In this document: piece by piece, positions 36,801 to 48,800 of the stretch
Layout: every line of letters begins with the position of its first letter
Position numbering within the stretch: position 1 is the first letter of the stretch
NCBI GenBank assembly: GCA_037903475.1
Contig: JBAJFG010000016.1
Location: 186,001-250,000, forward strand
DNA length: 64,000 nt
Source of the DNA: Ancylostoma caninum
Taxonomy: Eukaryota; Nematoda; Chromadorea; Rhabditida; Ancylostomatidae
Direction of reading: 5' to 3'
Position numbers and translations under genes: made by a program
Notes under the pieces: generated by a model
Databases searched by the model: none
What the model saw: only the letters and a program-made list of their open reading frames with translations
What the model was told of the DNA's origin: nothing

Positions 36801-39800
36801 AGATGAAGTGCTTCTTTCCCGCATTTATGAGCCGTGGCTCGGATGAATTTGCGAATGGCCAAAATAATAACGTGAACGTGAACGTGCACGTACAATGCGC
36901 TTTGTTACGTGGCTACGGAGAAATCCACGTTGATGTCATTCCAGCCAAACTTCTCCATAGTACGAATACGTAAAGGAAGCAGTTCACAAGTGCAGGGTGT
37001 TGTTATTCCGTGGATAATTACAGGAAGTGATGCCCACTTGAATGCTTCAAACATTGAATCATATTTTCATAAAAAGACAACCAGGACATTAAGGATTAAT
37101 ATATCACGCTGCCAAACATCAAACTATAACTAAATAAGCCAAAAGCGATCCAAACAAATATCCGGAAGGCAACGGAAAAACAACTCAAGGACTCTGGAGC
37201 ACTCAAGGATAGCACACCAAAATTTCCCTTTTTGTAGTAGACTTTGATGTGTTAAATATCCTGGAAAAGACTGGAGATCAGTGAGCAAAGACTCACAGCG
37301 CACAACTGTTCCAGAATTATTTACGCTGTTTTAGGTTTTGTTGAAGAAAAAACAAATCCGCATAGCAGCGACAACTTCAACAATGAACGCTACGAGTGAA
37401 ATAACATCTTTTGTTGGCGGAATCCGAGAATTTCATGGACAACGAGCAGTTATGACAACAATAACGCCAAAAGTGCGGCGTAATCTTTATAATTTATAAG
37501 GAAAAACCTAAATGTACCCTACAAGTCCTGGAATAATGTGTAATATTGAATAATAAGCATATAGTTCAAAGTCACTAACAGCGGATATCAAAAACCAGGA
37601 TGATTTTAAGAAGTTATAAATAATTCACTTGACTAATTAACTAATTATGGCGCATTTAGTTATAAACTAACAAGTACAACTTGATTTTCAGCGGCTAAAG
37701 CTTATTCAAATACATTAATCTATTAATCTATTTCGGGATTTTCCCCCTCAAAGCACTTTTTTTTGACAAATAGTTAACTAAAATTATAAAAATAATTATA
37801 TGACTAGTTGTTCCCAACATCGGAACAAAAGCACTTGCTAATAACCTTCAAGCGCTTCGCTATCCTTGAAGAAACGCCAATATCCCGAGAGGATAAAATA
37901 GTCGGAACAAATTGTGAGGAAATTCCCAATTTACTTAAATTTTCAGGACGATTAGACGCCTGCTCAGTCGAGAGCCAACAGCTGTTAGACATTTCTTGTT
38001 AAGGTGTCATTTGAAACACGCACATCACCTCTTCCAGAAGAAGCCCTTACGAGTTACACTCCAGATTCTCATATTTCCGCGAACTCCTCTCCTTGCGCTC
38101 GGATTTGCCCTCAACAACTTCCCAGACACGTGCACTAGACTCTTTTCTAACCCGCTTCCAGAAATCCTGCATTGCCAAGAGTCCATGGGCGTGATAAGGT
38201 GTGATGATGCTTTCCATCAAATATTATGATTACTCGATAAGTCGGATGAGCATGTTTGCTCCGGGACGGATCGTGGACTCCTTCTCATGAATAGTACATC
38301 TCACAGACGTTCGTGTGACATGATTTTCGCCTGACAACGAACTGTTTAAGAAGCACTAGGTGTCCTTCCTTGGTAACGGTGTGAAGGCGCTAACGAGAAG
38401 ACGTGTATCACATTCTGAATTCGGTATTCAAATGGAATTAGCGTCATTGATGCGAACGCTAACGGCATTTTGTCTGTGCATTCGATGGATTCTCTAATTA
38501 GAATATGCATGTAAGCGTCAGAGACGCGGTCGCCGCGTTTATAACGGTATAAACTCGGCCGGAACGGGGCGGCGATCAGTTTCGTCGTGTATGACTCGGA
38601 TCGAATCCTGGCGTTCTCCGAGACGGAGAGAAACCGGGGCCGAAAGAGAACGAACGACGAAGACGATCGATGCTGCAACAGCTGAGCGGCTCGTAGCGAA
38701 TTGAGAAGGGCCAGCGGGCCACGTAGGGACAGAGCACCAGGCGGTCACTTGTTTGAAAACACACCGCTCTCGACTATCTGGATGTAATATCGCGTTGTTT
38801 GTATTTGGACAAACAAAACACATCACTTATTTATAGGCGGAATCGCAAAACACATGTCGTCCTTCGGCCTGCGGCGCATACACCACGAAAAACATCGCGT
38901 CCACATGTGCTTATCGCTAACTTGTAGGTGTTCCGCGTAATTACCAACTCCGACGCAGTGTTGTTATCGCTGCTCGAGTTTGAAATTGCCGCCGGCAACG
39001 CGGCAATTGGTAATTCCGGAGTTGTTTCTTAGACGTACACCGTCGCTTGATGGCTCTTGATGTCTAACTACGGGATTAGTTTATCAGAGCAGGATGTCAG
39101 ACACTCATGCTAATCCAGCATTTCTAAGGACCTATCCAAGAACAGGAAAGTGGAAAAGTCAGTAGGCAGTAAAAGATCCAGGAAAGAATGTTCCTGGAAC
39201 AGAAGCTCTGGCTCCTAGTTTCATATCCAACCATTTTTTAGGATTAATTCCAGAAATACACCTACTAGTTATCCACAAAATGACATGGGTATCCTGGACC
39301 TCGTCATCTTGAGCGCCAAACTTACAGAATGAAGTAAACTTTTCAATGTGAGCATGATAGTTCCGATCCTTTCATTTCGGGATCAACCAACTTTTATTTT
39401 TAGTGGTAATCCAAGATTTCTGAGGACCTGTTCAAGAAAAGAAAAGTCACTAACCAATAAAGAATCCAGAGAAGGATGTTCCTTTAACAAAGGCTTTTTA
39501 CTCACAATTATGAAATTATTCCTGGAAATGGTTGTTTTACATCCAACCATTTCCAGGAATAATTTCAGAAATACACCTGCTAGCTGTCCATAAAATTACA
39601 TGGATGTCTCGGACCTTTAACTCAAGTTCAGCCATATCTACAAAATGAAGTGAACTTTTTAATGTGAGCATCAGTTTCAAAGCCTTTCATTTCAGGATCA
39701 ACCAACGTTTATTTTCATGCATGAAAAGCTCCGGCACGAGTAATCCATCAAACTTGGGGAACTCCAAAAAAGCAACGGTAATTGCAGTGCTTAATGTTCA

Positions 39801-42800
39801 TGTGAAGCTTCACAACCTCTTGACGGGGAAAAACGCTGAAGGCGCTTGGAATTAGGAGAGAAGAGCTCTTGATGCCAGTGATTCAAGCGGCAAGAAGTGC
39901 TTACAAGGATTCCGAGGTCAGAATCCGGGATAAAACGAGCGATGGCTTTGAGGGTACACGACAGCAAAAGGTCGAATAAGCGCAACTTTCCTCGAAAATT
40001 GGGTTGTGAAAGAGTAAGGTAGGTTCCAGTGAGGAGTGTCGCCTGGTTGATCAAGTGGAAACGTTTTTTGTTGATGTTCGGCGCCTTCCGAAGCCGCGTC
40101 AACGCTCGGACGCAGCGCTGAGCGCGTCCTTCCGCTGTTTTCCGTCAAGCATCATCAAGAGTCCACAAAGTCTCTGCTGCACATCCCTAATCCACTCCCT
40201 TCAAAGAACACGTCTACGAGATGCTGGTCGACGAACGCTGCTATATGCTGAACGCCTGCATTTGTTGCATATATCCGGGGTGGGGCGGGCAAAAGCAGAG
40301 GGCGGGATCGCAATGCCCCCACCGCAGTAATTCTGCCCGTGACTATGAAACCGCGCAAACTGTCTGCCCATACCTCACCCTTCGGAATCATTCCACAATC
40401 GTCGTCGTTACGGTCGTCGCTGTCGTCGTGGATTTCACGATCCTGGCCGACGATGCGTTTTCCACCCCCGCTAGGCGCCAATTCATCTCGTTACATTTTT
40501 ACCTACATTTATGTGATACTTATTGCTGGTACTACAAGTGAAACGTGTACAAAAGAAGGCACAATCTGTTCGGAGAACAATGCCAGTGTGTGCAGGAATG
40601 GAACGTGAGTCTTGGTTTCTCTTTTCTCACGAAACTGCTTCTATTATCGTGGTTTGCCGAAAACATTGTTACTCTGGATTCGTTTAAAGCCAAACAAAAC
40701 AGCTAGAAGTTTTCTGGATAGCAGTCGTTTCGCAGTTTTGCTACTTCCCATTTGCTTCTCCTCGTTTCCCAGCCTAAATTGAACTTTTTTCCGCATGTTT
40801 GCGTGTCCTCTTTATAAGCTGCTGCTAGTTTCGAACCTCATACAACTCAGTCATCCAGCATTTCCCTCAAATTACTTAACCTTATAGGCCCCTAGGTGCA
40901 TTGCCGTGTTATGAATTGCTCAATACGTGGAATATTGTTTACCTCACGCAAAAAGGTATTTCATGCATAGTATTGCGTGACACTTACTCGTCTCGAGTTG
41001 CTCCCGTCAAAAACAATATGATATCCGCTCGGGGACCCCGCCACTTTTGTGAAAAGTTGCCGGATTTTGTACGGAAGAAGCTATCAAAGTACGTGCCATC
41101 GTGCATCCTCACGAAAAGTTCTGTTTCTCCTCGTAAGTGTGTATTTATCAGCGACGGACGCGCGCAGCTCTTCCTCGTACACTATCCGGGCAACTCTTAC
41201 GGAGCTGTAATGATATTAGTTTTTATTAGCAGTGACGGGGCTTGTCATCAAGATGGATGTTGGAGGCAAGAGAAATGTGCGGCGACAACAGCCAGCAATT
41301 ACCTTCGTTATTGTTTTGGCTTGCGCCACTTTTTAATCTGCTCGCTTCTGCTTACAAATCTATTTCGGTGTACAAGTCACGCACGCACGCACGCACGCAT
41401 GCACACATACACGGCCTAGACGAGCCGTCTCTCGAAACAGCTGATCGAGTCAGGGCAAGTCTTCGGCGCTTTGTTGAATATAAACATAAGTTGAAGTTTC
41501 CCCTAGCGAATTCTTGACACGTGCTTCCCGCCTCACAAACGCTATCGAACTGAATTTACGATGCCTCAGTGCGGAATGATGCGTGCACGTTTTCGTGCCG
41601 TCTCACATGTCTTGTCGAGTGGAGGGTTCCGTAGTGCACGAGTTGTCAACGCCATCGCACAACTCATGATTCATGCCGAAACGCTAATATGCCAATTTCG
41701 TGCTTCGGTGCACTGCCATGTCGACTTTGTACTAAATATACGATAATGGGCCAAACGGCCCATTCCTTTGGGAAAAGCCGGATTGTCGGGAGATAATTGA
41801 TGGTGTCCAACTCGGATTTCGCTTCCATATTTTCTCCGATTATGTATGGAGATGTGAATGGCTAACAACTGCTCGACAACGACGCCTCGTCCGAGTCACT
41901 TCGAGCCCCCACACACACACATGACACAGCTCACAGCTCAGACAAGCTCGAGCCGGCAGACGAGCTATGCATTATTTAGCGATCATTTCGTCCATCCATC
42001 GTCGTTTGCGATAGTGGGGCGAGATTTTCGGGTCCTCAGGGAGCGGCCGAACTTGCTCAAAATCTTCCCCCTACTTATGGCTTGATGCTCTGTGTAAGTG
42101 CTCTTGTGGCATTCATGCCGGCGCACATTTTGCCGGGCCAGCCCGCACGCATTGTCTCACCTAATGCCTAAAAGCCCACTAATTGCCCGTCTTCATGTGT
42201 TGGCGATTTACGGATTCGTACGAAGACTACACGACCATTTGCATGCGCTAAAATATGCGGGCATTTTCGCTGCATTCAATTACAACTACTGCCGACGTAC
42301 TGCCGAGTAAGCAGCATCGACCGACTTGGGGCTTGAACTTCAGCGCTCGGCCGGGGAGAAGTTCTCTCGAGTCGAGAAGGGGAGTCGGGGATTTCCGGGG
42401 TGGTGTGAGCCACTCCAGTGACCCCCCATTATGTTGCGTATCGATCTATCCACGAAACTGAAACTCGCCGCCAAACACGAGGATAAAGCACTGAGGGATG
42501 CGGCAAGGCCGGAGGCTGTCTCCGGAAGGGAACCAACTCCACCCCACCACCTCAGCAGTTCTCATTCTGTCCTGGATTAATGGGCAAACAAGGCCAAAGA
42601 CAAACAGCCTTGAGGCTAGCCGTATCATAGGGCAATGCGGGTGCTAATAGCTTCCTCCCAATTTCAACGAGCTCGTTGACTTAAAAGAACGACGCCGTCG
42701 CCTGAAGATGGTGTATACGGTCTATATGCTGTGCACCATTAAGCTCTGATTACTGTAGCACATTAAACGTGACTGAAAAAGAGAATGCCCATCGCGATGG

Positions 42801-45800
42801 CCTCTTGGACTGATGTACAAGCAGCGTTTTTATTTCAGATGCATATCGGCCTGTTCGCTACGAGGTATGAGGGAGTGCCAGTGCGACGCAGAAGAAGACA
42901 ACTACTGCTATTTGTGTTGTGGGAACGCGGACCATCAATGCCTTCCGGCTCACCACCACAACATCCTGAGGTAATTTCTTAGGGCACAAGGTCATTCTCT
43001 TCCATGTTTTAATGTCTTATGTCCATGAGTTTCCGCTCAGTCGCACCTAATTCGGCCCGGCCATACGTGCATAATAGCTTTCGCGTGTGTGTTTGGTGAA
43101 ATGTATTAACTGCTGAGGTGTGCCGGATGAAATTTCCCTTTCCCCTGCCCGTCTACTTGCTATTATTATTAATTTGGTCCCGAAGCGAGGCGGGAGATGA
43201 AGGAAGCCTCTCACGTATTGAATTACTAACCAATTCGAATGCACTGAAGTCGAACCCCACTGGCTGTGGGAAATGAAATCATATAGCATATCGCTGGCCA
43301 GCTTGAGGGAGTGTATCTGTCTTTGAGTGCGGGTGTGCGGGGTGTACATGGTTTTTCTCTCTGGCCCCAGGTGTGTCGCGTTCAAGACCAAACCTCATCT
43401 ATCACCATGGAATTTGAAGCGGCTCAGAGACGGAGGCGACGCTAGAGAGAGCAATCAGAAATTCAGTGCATGTACGCTCGTCAACTCATTAGTTCTGAGC
43501 CATCGCACGACGACGGGAGCCATGTAAGGTGAGAGACGAGGTGTTAGGACACACACACACACACGCCAAGCGCCACACACACAGCGCCCACCCCGTCGAC
43601 TAGGGCACGCAGGTGTTGAAATGCCCAGAGGCAAAACTAATTCGCGAGCTGCTAATGAAATTACACCCAGTAAGCGTGTTCATGCGTACAATGTATCGTG
43701 TCATGTCGTACGCATGAATTCGGAAGCGCTGCCTCGTCAGGGGCCAGGCGGTCGCGATCCATGCTGAAGTTGTTTGCCGTTGGTGTCAGAATGTTTCGAG
43801 CTTTCCCATGATTTTTCAGGCCAAACGGGGAGCGCTGGGAACGCGAGGCATGCTCTCGATGTCGGATGCACGGCGCAGAGTTGGAGGGGTTGCCTTGCGA
43901 CGACACGGATTCAGCCAGACTTTGTATCACTGGACGATGTTCGAACTCCGTATGTCATACGCGACAGCCTGGATCATTTTGCGATCGCAAGTAGGTGCCT
44001 TCCGTACTTTTTCTGGAAATTCATTTTAAACATCCATAAACATTTGCTTAATCCGAGGGAACTGCCCTAGCCACATATACAAACTCAGTTCACCTTACGT
44101 AAGAGGGTTAACGTAGGGGACATTCTGGGCTGGGATTCAAGAAATGATGACCAAGCAAACCAACGATGGTTAGAGTTAAGGGGTGAGGTATAAGACTACG
44201 TAATGATAGGAGACGCAGGACGTAAAGTTGGTTTGCTAGCCCGGTTTTGCTTGATTATGAGTTCATGAATCCTATCCCTCAAGACCTGCCATTCATTGGG
44301 ATGAGGGATGCACGGAATTCCTTCCACTCATCCAAGAACCTATCCATTTTTTCTTCGGAAATCCGGAAGTTAACGTATTCTGGCATCAGGCAAGCTTCTA
44401 AGTCCTAAATTTCTGAGCGAATGGCAATGACCGAGTTATAACATGCTGTTTTGCATAAAAAATTTTCTCATATACCGAACTTCCAATTTTCGAGTGTCAA
44501 GCCTCCGGTCTTACCGCAGTACTTCCACTATTCCAAGAACCTCTCTACTTTTTCTTCATTCTTGACTTTCTTCCATAACTGGGGGTTTTTTTCTTAGCTA
44601 ATAGTTCATTTCGACTCCCTTCCAGGGTGGTCAAATAAATAATTTCACCACAAATCTGCAAAAAATCACCACTCCCTGCGGAATCCTACAAATAATCCAT
44701 ACACTCGGCCACATACCCATACTAGTAAATGTGTCCGAGTAACCACATTGTTCAGCTCTCTCTCTTTAATGCCCTTTCCTCTCTATTGACGACGACGGCG
44801 ACGGCAGTACCTAAGCACAGAAAAAAGGACAATATGCCGGAATTAGAGGCATTGTGTATACAACGTGGCCACATAATTGTTTTATCGCCCCTCAAAATCA
44901 AGCAATTTGACGGGGCCGCCCGAAATACGATGGCGTTGGGTGTGTGTGTGTGGAAATAATGCATGGCAAGAACGTGTGCGTGGGAGCGAAAATACGCTAT
45001 AAGAACACCGAACCACCAAATATCGAAATCCTCGATAATGAAGCGTCTCTACGTCCAGGGATTGACTAGTACTCTCTACTAGTATCGTCTACTAGTATTC
45101 ATATCAGTTAGCGTCTATTAGTAATTTCAGCACAAAAAACGCTCGTCAGCAAAACATGCAAATTGGGGGGAAATGAGGTTTTCCCGCGGGTTTTGTTGGA
45201 TTGTGCGAGAACATCGTCCGCAATGCGATTTATGCGACACCATCGCCATAATTAGCGGCATAAGATCCTGACGTTCGATTCTGGACGAGACGAAAAAATC
45301 AGCAGAGACAGACGAAACTAGCAGAGCTGTGATGCTGCAAACTTTTGCTGCTCAATGTTCGCATGTTCGCAACGTTACACTGATTCTATTTAAATTGATG
45401 CGAAAAACATGCTGCTGGACGAATCCCAGAGGCGAAAATCCGGGGAAACGATTGTAAAATCCAAATGAAACGCCTAGGACGTCAAAATTTTTCGAGGATT
45501 CATATGCTTTTTGAGTGCTGAGAATGCTCTCCATAAGTACAGTGGCCTCCCACGATGTTTTTTGTCTTCTGGGGACATAAATCGCTTAGAAACTGTCGTT
45601 TTGGACATTGGCGAAATGGGCCATACATCAGAAAGTAACGAGAATTCCCTCTTCATAGCTCCAAAGCATCCTTTGTCATATCCTAACAGTAAAAAGTAGT
45701 ACTATATCAGCGGAGTTTCTTGCTCGCGACAAAGAAAAGAGAATTTTCTTTTTAAAAAAGATAACTAGTACTCATCGATATAGAATCTTTGAAAAAAAAA

Positions 45801-48800
45801 CGATATTTTTGTCTATAACCACACCAATCCAGTAAATCCACACAAGTACCACTCCGAATATCCATACCATGTACATGAGCTTCTCCTAAACACTACAATC
45901 TCTTCAAATTATCCAGAATGGAGAAAATCTGCGTGGATAACACGTGCGAAAATCCGTGTGCACGTTTCGCTCCACATCTGATGGTGTGCGACTGCCCGGC
46001 CATCGACCAGGACACCGGATTCGCTTCCGAAGATCGATGTCAGCTGTGCTGTTATGATTTCAATTTGGTGAGTGCGCATATTCTCTCACGCTTCTTTCGC
46101 TTCGTCTCCGTTGGATACGCATCTCATCGCATCGCGATTCCACTCGGAATTAGAGTGGACTCGGACGCGCGTATCCATGCTATAAGCAGCTGGAAATGAA
46201 GTCTAATCTAAAGCCTCCCGCCTCGTTAAGGACAAACAAAGCTGACTTTTGCACCTGTTATGTATTTTTCAACATAATCTTCCGCAAAAACTTAGTAGAC
46301 AACATTCTAGTGCACATTACATAGATTTGCCCTCTCAGATACAGGTAAAGTCCTAGCAAGCGCGTCATTGCGAGTTCTTTAGTGAGCATGGAGCCATGCG
46401 CCAAATGAAGTTGGAATTGGAATTGAGGATTGAGGATTGGGTATAGAGCCCTCTCTCATCTTAACCAAGCCGGCCCATCAATCTCAAGCGAAACGTGTAA
46501 TTTAGGGCAAATCTCCCCTCAATAAGCCAGCTCGGGCTCCGCCACGAGCTGATCCGCCTTAGCAGCTTGGAATGGACGCCTCATTAACAGTAGTACTTCC
46601 AGAAACCAGCAAATCGACGTTGTCAAAACGCGTATCGCAAGTACAAAGTGATGGATCTGTTCCAGAAACCGATATGGCGGGTAGGTTTAGAGTGTGCAGG
46701 CGGCAAAACCTGCAACAAGTACGGTGTTTGCGCTTCGTGCACATTGAAGTATACCGGTCTATTTCTGCTTATTCCGTTGCTACTACGAGTAATCTGATGA
46801 TGAAGAGCCACTTAGAACCTCTATATGAGCCGGCATTTGATTTATACGCACCTTCATCCATGTGATTGTCGGCTTAGGTGTGCCCGACACGGAGCAGTCG
46901 AGTATTAGGGGGCGTCCGATGATAATGGACGGATTCACGTTGGTCATGTCCAAGAAACGTGGCACCTCTGGAAATCACACAACAAACGCTCGTCACTTTT
47001 TTTTATCGGCATTCAAAGTGCTTGTCGACTTTCACTCACCCAGTACAGACAGATCAAACGTCTTCCGCGCTTCACCAGCTTCATTACGAGCCACACAGAT
47101 GTACTTGCCGGCGTCGCTCAATCGAGCGTTGCTCACTTCGACGCGTCGATCCAGGACCTGTAGAGTTCTTAGGAGTTGAAAGAACAGTGGTGGGGTTCAT
47201 GAACGCTCTTGGATAGACTCTAAGCTTCCCGGTCATCCGGAGTGGATGATTTTCTCGGATAAAAGTTGATGGATTTCTTAGCTAATATCAGTGCTGACCA
47301 AAACTGACTAGCGTCCACTTTCTAAGGAAAGGAAAGCGTCAGATGTCCGGGAACGATCATGAGTGGCCCCTACAGATCAAAAAGATTAAGGAGACCACCC
47401 ACGTTGTTAGACCTACCCCATAAATTCTTAGATTCTTAAAACTAGCGGATGTAACGTTTCCTTCCAGCTGTATCCCAACTATAGGACTAAGCACACCATC
47501 CTTGAAAAAGGTTAAGAGGACCACCCACGTTGTTGTACCTACTCTACTACATATTCTTAGTGAAAGGGAATTTGATTTTTTCTGACTGTATCTCAACTTC
47601 AGGATTAAGCACTCCATTCGTGAAAAACTTGCGGGAACCACCCACGTTGTTGTACCTTCTCCACTACATATTCTTCGTGACAGGGAATTTAATTTTTTCG
47701 ACTGTATCTCAACCTCAGGATTAAGCACTCCATTCGTGGAAAAGTTTAGGGGACCACCCACGTTGTTGTATCCACCCCACCAAATCTTCTTAGAACCAGA
47801 GAATTTAACGTTTTTTTTTCAAACTGTACCTCAACTGTAGGGCTAAGCACTCCATTCGGTACGGGCTTGCCATCAATAATCCATGAAACGGTTAGATTTC
47901 CGGTTCCGGATACCACCCGACAAGTGATACTCATCGTATCTCCAACGATCATGTCCAGCTGTTCGGCGCCTTGGTCAATCACTGGTGGACCTGTGTAATA
48001 AATCAAATGCTGGTTCCAGACAAATAATGCCTTCATTCCTGACTTTCTCACTTCTCAGTTGCCTTACATGGGTCTTGCAGAATTCTTCTAAGAGTTCTTC
48101 TGTTATATCTACTGCTTCGTGCATACTATGATCAGCTAGATGCGTGCTTGTACGTACCTGTTAGTCGCACGACAAAGTCTCTAGTCGCATTTCCTGCTTT
48201 GTTTCTTGCATGACAAGTATATTTGCCAGCGCTCTGCCCATCCACATTCGTGATAACCACCGTCTCTTTCTGGTTGATTATTTTGTACGACTCATCGTCT
48301 TCAATAGGAACATCGTCACGAGTCCAACTGATCTGAAATATGCTTTCATCATATACTATATTGTAAAGTTAGGCCATTCTGTGCGCGCAATGCTCAGCGT
48401 TATGCAACGTTCATTTAGTTTCAAGGATTCATGTCCATGAGTCCATGAGATGTGTCATTTATCTCCCAGTGATCTCTTCTCATCTGGTCATTATGTATGG
48501 TTTTTGTTCTTCTCGATGAGCTCACCCATTTCCGTGACACTAGCCTTCATCGGTGATAACGACGCTCATGCAATTTCTTCCTTTTCACGTTACTATATGG
48601 TATAGTTATATGTCATCAATTGCCGGTTTTCATACTAAATGAAGCTATTTGAAGCTATCTATTGTGGCAGAATCCCACAAATTGTCACAGACAACAATGG
48701 CGCCATGGAGCAGTCATGGACCTGGTTGCTTACTTCCCATGAATTTCTGGAATACTCCAGCAAATACCCTACGAGACGCGCTGACAGCCGATGGATTTAG

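Larger units (their letters stand above)
35055..46851. other. Largest hemicentin intron (11.8 kb) hosting a nested secreted-protein gene
   Basis: Splits Ig domain 14. It contains an ATTCGAA repeat copy (35490-35640), a tandem duplication with a hairpin (39110-39720), the plus-strand Cys-rich gene (40453-46797) and CA/CG-type microsatellites (41379-41402, 43549-43564). From about 38.5 to 44 kb the DNA is visibly richer in G+C than other introns. Confidence 0.6.

Noticed and set aside
40901..41419. 172-codon plus-strand open frame
   Set aside because: Lies inside intron 1 of the nested Cys-rich gene, ends in a translated microsatellite ([11 protein letters not shown]) and shows no domain.
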